DNA of 16,635 nt, from NCBI GenBank assembly GCA_047630175.1, contig JBLHVI010000066.1, positions 1 to 16,635 of the forward strand. Reading direction: 5' to 3'. This DNA comes from UBA4582 sp047630175 (lineage in GTDB: Bacteria > Pseudomonadota > Gammaproteobacteria > Pseudomonadales > Azotimanducaceae). The position numbers were made by a program, and so were the translations under genes. The notes beneath the pieces are model-generated. The model saw only the letters and a list, made by a program, of their open reading frames with translations. It was not told the DNA's origin and made no database searches. Numbering within the stretch: position 1 is the stretch's first letter; every line of letters begins with the position of its first letter. Positions 1-7,945 of this stretch are shown piece after piece.

Positions 1-342
1 AGCGATAAGACGCACTGGCAACGTATGCTCAAGGGCCCCGGCGAGCCTTTGGATCTGAGGGCTTTGCGGGATGATTTGTACCCGCTGGTGCAAACCCAAA
101 TAGAGGCGTTGCAGGCGACTCATGGTATCAATGCTGTGATGCCAGTGACTGACGTCGACCCCGTTAGTATCAACTACCCAGTGCTTGAATACCCCCTCAA
201 GGTCTCGTCCATGAACCTAGAGAAAACGCCGGAAGTCAGCGGTGTGCTGCGGGGCATAAAGGGTCAGTATCTAATCTTTGATACCGGGGTGATTAACCTG
301 CGTAAGTACACGGGTTACGATATTGAAGTTGCTGCGGGTTAG
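1..342 (+). CDS. DUF2797 family protein, C-terminal part (5' end outside window)
   Basis: The reading frame is open from base 1 (SDKTHWQRMLKG...) to a TAG at 340-342, so the gene starts upstream and only about the last 113 residues are present. The tail, with the stretch VLRGIKGQYLIFDTGVINLR (residues about 79-98 of the visible part) followed by KYTGYDIEVA, matches what I recall as the conserved C-terminus of DUF2797 proteins. The family has no established biochemical function. The internal ATG at base 25 should not be taken as the start, because the sequence before it continues the family pattern. The gene lies just upstream of pepN in the same direction, an arrangement I remember from pseudomonads. 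A separate promoter candidate for pepN sits between them. Family assignment is from memory of the motif, not a search. Confidence 0.8.
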   Translation, partial: SDKTHWQRMLKGPGEPLDLRALRDDLYPLVQTQIEALQATHGINAVMPVTDVDPVSINYPVLEYPLKVSSMNLEKTPEVSGVLRGIKGQYLIFDTGVINLRKYTGYDIEVAAG

Positions 343-355
343 GCGCGTGAGGCGT

Positions 356-366
356 GGGTCTGACCC
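356..366. repeat. Short perfect palindrome GGGTC-T-GACCC
   Basis: Fourteen bases after the DUF2797 stop the sequence reads GGGTC, one T, then GACCC, a 5-bp inverted repeat. No T-tract follows, so it is a poor intrinsic terminator. It could be a protein-binding site, a remnant of a dispersed intergenic repeat, or chance. Confidence 0.4.
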
Positions 367-410
367 CTAACCGGTACATAAAATTAACGTACTACGTCCC
401 CTAACCAGTA
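364..410. repeat. 13-base direct repeat pair upstream of pepN
   Basis: CCCCTAACCGGTA (364-376) and CCCCTAACCAGTA (398-410) differ at one base. The copies are 34 bases apart from start to start. The second copy ends about 20 bases upstream of the candidate -10 element of pepN, placing it across the usual -35 zone. This geometry would suit a regulator with two tandem sites, but no regulator is identifiable from the sequence. Confidence 0.45.
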
Positions 411-427
411 ATCCCAGCGTCATCTAG

Positions 428-436
428 TGTTATGAT
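428..436 (+). promoter_or_regulatory. Candidate extended -10 promoter element of pepN
   Basis: TGTTATGAT carries the TGn extension followed by TATGAT, five of six bases of the TATAAT consensus. No good -35 hexamer lies 16-18 bases upstream, which extended -10 promoters can do without. A start about seven bases downstream would give a leader of roughly 30 nt before the ATG at 473. This is prediction from the sequence only. Confidence 0.5.
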
Positions 437-472
437 ATGGCCTCACAAATTACCCCTATGTGAGTGTCACCT

Positions 473-3193
473 ATGAAAGAAGGCCAACCTAAAGCCATCC
501 TCCTCAAGGACTATCAGGTCCCTGCCTATTTGATCGACAGCACTGAGTTGCACGTCGAGATCAATGATGATATCACCTTGGTGACCACGACGTTAATCGT
601 CCGCAAAAATCCCGAATCAACTGGCGCTACATCTGACCTAGTGTTGGATGGAGGCAAAGACCTTGTTACGCGATCGATCAAGATTAATGATCGGGACCTG
701 CTTTCCAATGAGTATGCTGAACAAGCAGAGTCTCTCACCCTGTTTAGTGTGCCTGAAAATTTCACTCTATCTACCCAAGTTGCGATCAAGCCCCAAGACA
801 ACACTGGCCTAGAAGGTCTATATAAGTCCGGTGATATGTATTGCACGCAGTGCGAGGCGCAAGGTTTTCGCAATATTACTTGGTATCTGGATCGCCCAGA
901 CGTCATGTCGAAATATCGCACCACCATCGATGCGAATAAAAGCCAATACCCCATTTTATTGTCCAACGGCAATGATGTCGCGCGGGGAGAGTCCGGCGAA
1001 CGTCACTGGGTAACTTGGGAAGATCCGTTCATGAAGCCGGCCTATTTGTTCGCGCTGGTCGCGGGTGATCTGCAACATATTGAAGATAGCTTTACGACCA
1101 TGAGTGGGCGTGAGGTGAAGCTGCAAATTTTTACTGAAGCACACAACATCGACAAGTGTGACTATGCCATGCTGTCGTTAAAAAATTCCATGAAGTGGGA
1201 TGAAGAAGCTTACGGGCGTGAATACGATCTAGATATCTTCATGATTGTGGCTGTTGAGAGCTTCAATATGGGCGCCATGGAAAACAAGGGTTTGAATATA
1301 TTCAATACTTCCTGCGTGCTGGCGCGGTCTGATACCACCACAGATCTTGGCTATCAGCGGGTTGAGGCGGTTGTTGGTCATGAGTACTTTCATAACTGGT
1401 CTGGCAACCGAGTGACCTGCCGCGATTGGTTTCAGCTGAGCTTAAAGGAAGGTTTTACTGTGCTGCGTGATCAGCAGTTCTCTGCTGCTATGGGTTCACC
1501 GACGGTCTGCCGGATTAATGATGTGGCAGCCTTGCGTGGTGCTCAATTCCCCGAAGACGCTGGCCCCATGGCTCATCCGATTAGGCCTGATGCTTATATT
1601 GAGATTAACAATTTTTATACGGCGACGGTCTATGAGAAGGGCGCCGAGGTTGTGCATATGATTCGTACGCTTCTAGGTGCTGATAATTTTCGCAAGGGTA
1701 CAGATCTCTATTTTGACCGGCATGATGGTCAGGCGGTGACCACTGAAGAATTCGTTAAGGCGATGGAAGATGCTAACGGCGCTGACTTAACGCAGTTCCG
1801 CCACTGGTATTCGCAAGCGGGTACGCCAGTCTTGAAGCTTGATGGTGAGTATGACGCGGCAGCGGCTACGTATACTTTAAATGTGGTGCAGCATTGTCCT
1901 GCGACGCGGGGCCAGACAGACAAGCTGCCGAATCATATGCCCCTGTGTGTAGGTCTGCTTGATAGTGCGGGGCAGGATATGCCGTTAACCGTGCGTGCGG
2001 CTAGCAACGGCGTTTCACCTTTGGCCTATATTGAAGAAGGAGCCGAAAGCAACGATAGCCAGCAAACGGCGGTATTGAACCTGACTAATGCCCAACAGCA
2101 GTTTGTGTTTGAAGGTGTTACCGAAAAGCCTGTGCCAAGTCTCTTACGGGGCTTTTCTGCGCCGGTAAAACTCAGTTTTGATTATTCGCGTGATGAGCTA
2201 ATGTTCCTTATGAGCTTTGACGCCGACGGTTTTAATCGCTGGGAAGCGTCACAACGTTTAGCTGTTCAGGTGATCGAAGAAGTCGTCGGGCAGATTCAAC
2301 AAGGCGACAAGCCCGAGGTGGATGCGCGTTTGATCAAGGCCTGCCAGAATAATTTAGACCAAGCAGTTGAACGTAATCTGGATCCAACGTTTGACAAAGC
2401 AATGATTGCCGAGATGCTGCAGTTACCCTCTGAAACTTATTTGGCTGAACTGGTGGCAGTAGCTGATGTCGATGCTATTCACGGCGCGCGTGAAGCGGTT
2501 CGTGAAGCTATCGCGCGTCAGCTAAGCGGTGTTTTGCTGTCAGTGTATAAGTTGAATCAGGACGATAAGGCCTTCGATCCGAGTGCCACTGAGTGCGCCC
2601 GTCGCAGCTTGAAAAATGTCGCTTTGGCGTATTTGATGCAGCCTGACGACACAGAAATGGTGGATTTGTGTGTGGCGCAGTATAAGGCTGCAAACTGTAT
2701 GACGGACACCAGTGCGGCATTGCGTGCGCTGGTGAATTCGGCGGCGCCGGCGGCTCAAAAAGCGAAAGAAGACGCATTAACTCAGTTCTATAATCGTTGG
2801 GTGGACGAGGCTCTGGTGATTGACCAGTGGTTCAGTGTGCAGGCGTCCTCGCACCTGCCGGGTACACTTGAGAAGGTCAGGGCGCTGTTTGAGCATCCGG
2901 CTTTCACGCTGAAGAATCCGAATCGTCTGCGCTCAGTGGTTGTGGCTTTTGCGTTCCAGAACAATGTGAATTTTCATCAAAAAGACGGTGGGGGTTATGC
3001 TTTCTTGGCGGATCAGGTGATTGCACTGAACAGTATTAATCCGCTGGTGGCAGCGCGTATTCTGAGTCCGTTAACTCGCTGGCGTAAGTATGACGAGACG
3101 CGGCAGGGGCTTATGAAGGCGCAGTTGCAGAAGATTCTTGAGACGCCTGAGTTGTCGAAGGATGTGTTTGAGGTTGTGTCTAAGAGCGTTTGA
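473..3193 (+). CDS. pepN: Membrane alanyl aminopeptidase N (M1 family, PepN)
   Basis: This gene encodes a zinc metallopeptidase that removes N-terminal residues from peptides in the cytosol, the last step of ATP-dependent protein turnover. The exopeptidase motif GAMEN is at residues 267-271. The zinc site HEYFH is at 303-307, and the third ligand E326 follows in the exact HExxH-x18-E spacing. Tyr387, 61 residues after E326, corresponds to the transition-state tyrosine (Tyr381) of E. coli PepN. The layout is an N-terminal beta domain, the thermolysin-like domain, a small beta domain and a long helical C-terminus. The product of 906 aa is slightly longer than the roughly 870-885 aa usual for the family. 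A GTG at 464 would add three residues. I chose ATG 473 because MKEGQPKAILLKDYQVP aligns with the known Pseudomonas N-terminus and a weak GTGAG precedes it by 8 nt. There is no signal peptide. The gene converges on the bat operon. Confidence 0.97.
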   Translation: MKEGQPKAILLKDYQVPAYLIDSTELHVEINDDITLVTTTLIVRKNPESTGATSDLVLDGGKDLVTRSIKINDRDLLSNEYAEQAESLTLFSVPENFTLSTQVAIKPQDNTGLEGLYKSGDMYCTQCEAQGFRNITWYLDRPDVMSKYRTTIDANKSQYPILLSNGNDVARGESGERHWVTWEDPFMKPAYLFALVAGDLQHIEDSFTTMSGREVKLQIFTEAHNIDKCDYAMLSLKNSMKWDEEAYGREYDLDIFMIVAVESFNMGAMENKGLNIFNTSCVLARSDTTTDLGYQRVEAVVGHEYFHNWSGNRVTCRDWFQLSLKEGFTVLRDQQFSAAMGSPTVCRINDVAALRGAQFPEDAGPMAHPIRPDAYIEINNFYTATVYEKGAEVVHMIRTLLGADNFRKGTDLYFDRHDGQAVTTEEFVKAMEDANGADLTQFRHWYSQAGTPVLKLDGEYDAAAATYTLNVVQHCPATRGQTDKLPNHMPLCVGLLDSAGQDMPLTVRAASNGVSPLAYIEEGAESNDSQQTAVLNLTNAQQQFVFEGVTEKPVPSLLRGFSAPVKLSFDYSRDELMFLMSFDADGFNRWEASQRLAVQVIEEVVGQIQQGDKPEVDARLIKACQNNLDQAVERNLDPTFDKAMIAEMLQLPSETYLAELVAVADVDAIHGAREAVREAIARQLSGVLLSVYKLNQDDKAFDPSATECARRSLKNVALAYLMQPDDTEMVDLCVAQYKAANCMTDTSAALRALVNSAAPAAQKAKEDALTQFYNRWVDEALVIDQWFSVQASSHLPGTLEKVRALFEHPAFTLKNPNRLRSVVVAFAFQNNVNFHQKDGGGYAFLADQVIALNSINPLVAARILSPLTRWRKYDETRQGLMKAQLQKILETPELSKDVFEVVSKSV

Positions 3194-3328
3194 GCTTGAA
3201 ACGCTGTGGTTTGTGAGAAGGGGTCGTCGCTGAGTTCAGGTTTGCGCTTCGGCCGATCCTGGTTTCTGCTGTGTGCTGATGCGTGCACGTCTTTGACATT
3301 CTGCACCTCAACCGCGTTTCATCTTGCG
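3194..3328. other. Convergent intergenic region between pepN and batD
   Basis: These 135 bases separate two converging genes. I looked for a bidirectional stem-loop with flanking T-tracts and found none. Only a weak GTGCA/TGCAC pairing with a 14-base loop (about 3283-3306) and the 8-base palindrome TCGGCCGA are present. Termination may be Rho-dependent, or the convergent transcripts may overlap. Confidence 0.5.
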
Positions 3329-5131
3329 CTAGGCGGAGGGGTTCATCTCCGCTAACAGCATTGTCTTGTTCTTTGTGTTGTTATTTTGCGCGAGTCGGTC
3401 TTTTAACGCTGTGAGTAGTGCTGCGCCTTGCCAAATCTGTTGAGCATTTACAGCATAGATACAGCGTTCGAGTTCAGCGATTTCGTCAGTGAGTGCTGAA
3501 TAGTCGAGCGCGAGTGCGAGTTCATGATTTGAATTGATTTTTGGATACTGTTGTTTACCCCACAGCGACAAGCTTCGGCGGGCGGTTAGGGCATCGTTGT
3601 TTTGGCAAGCTTGGGTGAGTTGTTGGAACAGAGCCTTGGCATCTTGTGCCATAGGAATGGCGCTAGTAGTAATAGATAGTGCTGCTGGCGCTGTAAGCCG
3701 CTGACGCGATCGCCACCACATTACCAGCGTGATTAGCCATAGCAGGGCAAACAAAACGGCTAGGGCAATGGCGATACTAATCCAAGGTGATGGTTTTTGT
3801 TCGGGTAGTGTGTCGGATGACGCCACGATAGGCGTCTGTGGCACGGTCACAATGCCCGGGTTTGGCTTTGTGGCGACGATATTTGTGGCGACGACGAAAG
3901 AGCTGGCGGCAATTTTAGCCACTTCTAACCTGTCAGTTTCTGTATTCCACCAAGGCAAACTTATTGCGGGCAACGTCATGGTGCCGGCCTGGGTAGGTAC
4001 GATACCTATGGTGTACACCTGAGTTGCTACAATGCCGCTGTCAGTCGCGACTTCGTCTAACGCCGGCGGATCTATATATGTCTTGGCACCCTCGACGTCA
4101 AAACTATCAAGTGGTGGTAGCAATGAGCCGGCAACGCCCTCGACCATAAGGGTTAAGGTGCGATTGATGGGTTCGCCGACTTTAAAGGCAGGTGGTGTTT
4201 GGCTCCATGCTTCAGTGAGCCTTAGTCTTTTAGCAGGTAGCCAGTTTGCGTCGGGATAGCTCGACGGTTTGGGCTTGATGTTAAGCATAATCGGCTTGGA
4301 CACTGCCATCACACGGTCGCCGGCGGCAAAGACATTGCTGCGGCTCCGAGTGCCGGCAAAGGTTTCGCGCGGTATGGTCAGTTCGCCGCTTTTTTGTGGA
4401 TAGATGCCATAGCGCTTTTCGAGCACGTAATAACGCCGGTTGTTGATGATGCTGTCGTAGCGTTTTTCACCTTCAATAGTTTCGACTACGGCGTCAGGCA
4501 ACACGGGGGGTGCGGGGAAATCGCCGGAAATCGCCTCTGAGTAGAATAGCTTGACGGTATACAGCACCTGGCCCTGTACGTAGGTTTCATTTACATCCAC
4601 GGTGGTATCGAAAAACACATACTGGCTAGTGCGACGCTGCATGGCGGCGGTTTGTTTAGTCACGTTCACTGTCATGGGCGCGGAACGCTCGTTGCCAGAG
4701 ATCAGTGCGGGTATCACAAGGTTGCCGAGGCGCCGAGCGCGCAGGGTGAGTTGCCAGCGTACGTAGACTTCGGATCTGCGTGTGCCGTTAGTAATGCTGA
4801 TGCGGCTGGTTCGTTGAGCGCCACTATTACTGACGATCTCGAAGTCACGCTCAAGTATGTCAAAGTCGGGTTCAACGCCGCTGCTGCTGTTTTGCAGTTG
4901 CACGTTAAGGACGAGCAAGTCGGCATCGCTAATTTCGGTGCGGTCGACAGTGGCGGTCAATGCGGCGAACGCGGGCAGACTTGTTGCCAGTACTAGGCAA
5001 AGTACCAGCAGTTTTACCCACGCGAGGCGTCCATACGCGGTGCATCCGTTCGCCGGGTGCTCCCAAACCGGAAGTTTAAGCTTGCGCGTGACGACCGATG
5101 GGTATGGATTACCAGTTGGATTCATTGCCAT
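3329..5131 (-). CDS. batD: BatD-like membrane protein (oxygen-tolerance family)
   Basis: The product of 600 aa is the last gene of the operon. A hydrophobic stretch (residues about 38-52) ending in LPAFA-A is a signal peptide or anchor. It is followed by a long beta-rich periplasmic region starting ALTATVDRTEI, then one membrane segment (about 451-473), then a basic stop-transfer RSRQR and a helical cytosolic tail of about 125 residues. This layout fits BatD proteins, which are thought to work with BatA/BatB at the inner membrane; their molecular role is not established. ATG 5131 overlaps the end of the BatB/C gene by 23 bp, and a second ATG at 5125 is equally possible. No other ATG, GTG or TTG lies in frame before the hydrophobic core, so the N-terminal tail of some 38 residues is real or the start codon is non-standard. 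The frame stays open further upstream to 5479, but that part is the antiparallel-frame shadow of an acidic linker. Confidence 0.88.
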   Translation of the reverse strand: MAMNPTGNPYPSVVTRKLKLPVWEHPANGCTAYGRLAWVKLLVLCLVLATSLPAFAALTATVDRTEISDADLLVLNVQLQNSSSGVEPDFDILERDFEIVSNSGAQRTSRISITNGTRRSEVYVRWQLTLRARRLGNLVIPALISGNERSAPMTVNVTKQTAAMQRRTSQYVFFDTTVDVNETYVQGQVLYTVKLFYSEAISGDFPAPPVLPDAVVETIEGEKRYDSIINNRRYYVLEKRYGIYPQKSGELTIPRETFAGTRSRSNVFAAGDRVMAVSKPIMLNIKPKPSSYPDANWLPAKRLRLTEAWSQTPPAFKVGEPINRTLTLMVEGVAGSLLPPLDSFDVEGAKTYIDPPALDEVATDSGIVATQVYTIGIVPTQAGTMTLPAISLPWWNTETDRLEVAKIAASSFVVATNIVATKPNPGIVTVPQTPIVASSDTLPEQKPSPWISIAIALAVLFALLWLITLVMWWRSRQRLTAPAALSITTSAIPMAQDAKALFQQLTQACQNNDALTARRSLSLWGKQQYPKINSNHELALALDYSALTDEIAELERCIYAVNAQQIWQGAALLTALKDRLAQNNNTKNKTMLLAEMNPSA

Positions 5132-6899
5132 TGTTGTTCGTTCTACCTTGTTTGAGTCGCTCGGAATATTGCATTTCGAATTTGCGGCGCAGTAGGCCGC
5201 CAGGATCGTCAGGGACCTTGCGTAACCAGTTTTCCAGCGCCTGCTGTTCTTCGTCATCCAGAGGTTCGCCATCGGTTTCCGCTTTCTCCTCGCCGTCTTC
5301 GGCCTCTTCACCTTGCTCTTGTGCTTCAGCTTTTTCTTCTTCGGTTTGCTCCCCAGGAGATTCATCAGCGGGATTCTCGCCATTGCTATCGGGGTTCTCT
5401 GCTGCATCATCCGGGTTCGGCTCACCGTCCTCTGATGGCTCTTTATCGGCGCCTTCGTTATCTTCGCCCTCACCCTCATCCTGTTGATCTTGTTGATTCT
5501 GCATAACTTTTTCGATTAACTGCTTGTTAAACGCAGCATCTTCATTGTCTGGGTTCATCGCTAAGGCTTCGTCATAAGCCTTGATAGCATCGGGGTAGCT
5601 GCCGAGCCGGGCCAGTGCATTTCCGAGGTTGTAACGCGCCTCTATATCTTCGACTGCGGCATAACCACCACTGGCCTCGACAAAGTTTTCGTTTCGATAC
5701 TGAGCTGCCGCCTGCCAAGCCGAGTCTTCAAACAATTGTGAGGCCTGGGCCGTATCACCCGCCTCAAAAGCCTGTTGGGCCTGCTGGTCGCGAGTAGCCC
5801 ATAGATCATCCCAGAGTGATGCCTCTGCGGGCTCTGGTGGAAGTAGGCAGATCAATGCCAGACTCCACAGCCATCCGCGGCGAAATGCCAGCGCCGCCAG
5901 CGGTAGGAGCAGCAACACCAGCCAAGGACCTTCTTCAAACCAGACGTCGAAGTCGCGTTCCAGTTCACGGTATTCGGCGTCTGGTGAAAGGCTATCTTCG
6001 GCTAACAAGTACTCAAGGTCACCGTCATCAAGTGTTATGGGGCTGTAGCGGCCGCCGGCAAGGCGAGCGAAATCTTGCATTGCTGCGAAATCAACCCGAG
6101 GAATTACTAGATTACCGTAGGCATCCTTTAAGTAACCGCCCTCGCGCAGCAAACGGCTGCCATCAATTGGCGCGCCTTCACGCGTGCCGACTGACATGAC
6201 CGATATGGGGAAGCTATACCGGTGTTCACGCGCTATCGCTTGGGATTCGGCAACATCACGAATTTCATCAGTTAGCACCAATATACGTCCCGAGGTCACA
6301 CCGGCGTCACCGAACAGTTGAACCGCTAGATTCAGGGCGGGCGCCAGTTGACTGCCAGGCGCAGGCATCATTTCCGGCGCGATGGCGGGAATCATCTCGC
6401 TAATGGTATGCGCGTCATCGGTCAGGGGCGCTACGGTATGTGCGTCGCCGGCATAAGCGATCAGCGCCGTCACACCTTCGTCACGCAGATCAAGCAGGTC
6501 CAGCAGCTTGCGCCTAGCACGTATTAGGCGATTGGGTTTGGTATCAATGGCGTACATTGACCGACTTAGATCGAGCAGAATTACCAGTGCATCTTCACGC
6601 TCGTGTACGGGCTGAGGCGTTTTCTCCCACACCGGACCGGCCATAGCAACAATGGCTAATATCCAACCGACCAACAGCAAGTTGAGTAAGTGTCGACTAC
6701 TTGCTACTTGGGGCAGGGCGAGCAAGTATGGCAGCAGGCTGGCATCAATAGACTGCTCCCAGCTAGAGCCTTGTTGTTGGCGGCGTTTGACGAATATAAA
6801 CAGTAGTACAGCAGGTATCAGCCCATAGAACCATTCGGGACGCAGAAAATGGAAGGTTGCGTCCATCGAGGCGAGAAGGTCTTGCCACCAGCTCATCAT
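5109..6899 (-). CDS. batB: BatB/BatC fusion: VWA-domain membrane protein with TPR and acidic tail
   Basis: The 596-aa product joins two parts that are separate proteins in some bacteria. Residues about 23-38 and 71-89 are membrane segments. A von Willebrand A domain (about 100-290) has a MIDAS signature: D110-L-S112-R-S114, Ser183 at the usual Thr position, and D211. Two more hydrophobic segments (325-339, 342-353) end in PAEA-S, like a signal peptidase site. TPR-type helices follow (about 374-459, best at ARYNLGNALARLGSYPDAIK), then an 80-residue acidic linker (471-550) and a C-terminal motif ALENWLRKVPDDPGGLLRRKF (554-574). Positive loops at 37-40 and 339-341 suggest that the VWA and TPR parts face the periplasm. 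ATG 6899 overlaps the batA stop as ATGA and has AGGAG 8 nt upstream (6908-6912), which favours it over the second ATG at 6896. The family is thought to act with MoxR in envelope stress or oxygen tolerance. Confidence 0.92.
   Translation of the reverse strand: MMSWWQDLLASMDATFHFLRPEWFYGLIPAVLLFIFVKRRQQQGSSWEQSIDASLLPYLLALPQVASSRHLLNLLLVGWILAIVAMAGPVWEKTPQPVHEREDALVILLDLSRSMYAIDTKPNRLIRARRKLLDLLDLRDEGVTALIAYAGDAHTVAPLTDDAHTISEMIPAIAPEMMPAPGSQLAPALNLAVQLFGDAGVTSGRILVLTDEIRDVAESQAIAREHRYSFPISVMSVGTREGAPIDGSRLLREGGYLKDAYGNLVIPRVDFAAMQDFARLAGGRYSPITLDDGDLEYLLAEDSLSPDAEYRELERDFDVWFEEGPWLVLLLLPLAALAFRRGWLWSLALICLLPPEPAEASLWDDLWATRDQQAQQAFEAGDTAQASQLFEDSAWQAAAQYRNENFVEASGGYAAVEDIEARYNLGNALARLGSYPDAIKAYDEALAMNPDNEDAAFNKQLIEKVMQNQQDQQDEGEGEDNEGADKEPSEDGEPNPDDAAENPDSNGENPADESPGEQTEEEKAEAQEQGEEAEDGEEKAETDGEPLDDEEQQALENWLRKVPDDPGGLLRRKFEMQYSERLKQGRTNNNGNESNW
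5250..5489 (-). other. Low-complexity acidic linker coding segment in batB/C
   Basis: This part encodes residues 471-550 of the BatB/C protein. By count, 37 of these 80 residues are Asp or Glu and only 3 are Lys; the rest is mostly Gly, Pro, Ala, Gln, Asn and Ser. It is almost certainly disordered. Acidic tails after the TPRs are usual in BatC-type proteins, so the region is expected in kind, though its length is likely to vary between strains. Confidence 0.85.
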
Positions 6900-7945
6900 C
6901 GGGTTTGCTCCTGAGGATTTGGTGCGCGTACCTGAGCTCGCTCGAACAAGCGCCGCCAGCTGGCAAGCATAACTGGATGCAACAGGGTTAATAGCATACT
7001 GCCTATCAGCGCCAGTCCTAGTGACCAGTAAAATAATGACTTGATGGGGCGATAAGTTTCTTGGTCTTGCTCAATGGGTTCTAGGCGGTCCAACTCAGTA
7101 TAAATGTCAACCAGTTCAGCAACACTGCGGGCTCGCTGGTAAACACCACCGGTCAATTCAGCGATCTCTATCAGGGTTTTGCTATCGAGTTCAGCGGACG
7201 GATTCACCGTGCGATTAAATAACAATCCGGGTACTACAAGTTCCTCTGCACCAAAGCCGACGGTGTAAATTTTGACACCTTGCTGGGCGGCGATACGCGC
7301 TGCTTGAAGCGGGGTCACCTCGCCAACATTGTTCTGGCCGTCAGTCAGCAAAATGAGAATTCGACTCTCTGCGGGACGTGATTGCAAGCGCTTAACAGCC
7401 AGACCGATCGCATCCCCAATCGCGGTTTTACCACCCGCAATACCGAGGGGCGTTTCTAGCAGTAGTGTACGCACAGTATTGCGGTCGAATGTTAGCGGCG
7501 TTTGTAAATAGGCTTTGCTACCAAACAAAATTAACCCCAAGCGATCACCAACGCGACGCTCTACAAAGTTACCAACTACTGCTTTTACGATACGCAGGCG
7601 TGTCGTCATGCTGTTGCCGACCTGCATGTCTTCAGTGCCCATCGAGCCAGAAATATCTACCGCCAGCATCAAATCACGACCGTTGGTGGGCAGTTCAACC
7701 GGTTCACCAATGTACTGAGGCCTGGCAGCACTAACGACCAGCGCTATCCAGGTCAGCAGCATTAACGTTCGCCTCAGCCAAGAGCGGCGCTGGCCGACCC
7801 CCGCATCAGCTTCATAATGTGCGGCTTGGCGAAAAAACGGTACATGCAGGGCGGCGTCCTGTTGGCGTGCAACGGGTAACAGCCAGTAAGCTAGCAAAGG
7901 TAAGGGGAGAGCGAGCAGCGCTAGTGGCCACAGTAGTTCAATCAT
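6896..7945 (-). CDS. batA: BatA-like VWA-domain membrane protein
   Basis: The 349-aa product begins with a hydrophobic segment (about 4-25), a basic loop (GQRRSWLRR, 51-59) and a second segment (58-75). The VWA domain follows, with a complete MIDAS: D97-I-S99-G-S101, T174 in TAIGDA, and D202 in LTDGQNN. A third membrane segment lies near 305-330. By the positive-inside rule the VWA domain should face the periplasm. BatA proteins are thought to bind a divalent metal and a protein partner and to work with a MoxR ATPase; the substrate is unknown. The start is well supported: AGGAG (7953-7957) lies 7 nt before ATG 7945, which overlaps the stop of the preceding DUF4381 gene. The stop overlaps the start of batB/C as ATGA, so the three genes are probably translationally coupled. 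Confidence 0.95.
   Translation of the reverse strand: MIELLWPLALLALPLPLLAYWLLPVARQQDAALHVPFFRQAAHYEADAGVGQRRSWLRRTLMLLTWIALVVSAARPQYIGEPVELPTNGRDLMLAVDISGSMGTEDMQVGNSMTTRLRIVKAVVGNFVERRVGDRLGLILFGSKAYLQTPLTFDRNTVRTLLLETPLGIAGGKTAIGDAIGLAVKRLQSRPAESRILILLTDGQNNVGEVTPLQAARIAAQQGVKIYTVGFGAEELVVPGLLFNRTVNPSAELDSKTLIEIAELTGGVYQRARSVAELVDIYTELDRLEPIEQDQETYRPIKSLFYWSLGLALIGSMLLTLLHPVMLASWRRLFERAQVRAPNPQEQTR

Noticed and set aside
464..472. GTG at 464 as the pepN start
   Set aside because: It would add only three residues, and the ATG at 473 matches the homologous N-terminus and has a weak ribosome-binding sequence at good distance.
526..972. Minus-strand open frame of 148 codons inside pepN
   Set aside because: It is antisense to conserved PepN sequence with no recognisable domain.
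3283..3306. GTGCA/TGCAC hairpin between pepN and batD as a terminator
   Set aside because: The stem is only 5 bp with a 14-base loop and no T-tract on either strand.
5132..5479. Extension of the BatD frame upstream to base 5479, adding a very basic N-terminus
   Set aside because: The added residues are the alternative-frame reading of the acidic linker of BatB/C (Glu/Asp codons read as Lys/Arg). They have no family resemblance, and the start at 5131 fits the operon junction.
5098..5487. Plus-strand Ser-rich open frame of 129 codons
   Set aside because: It is antisense to the low-complexity acidic linker; Ser/Pro richness is the complement of GAR codons. There is no ribosome-binding site.
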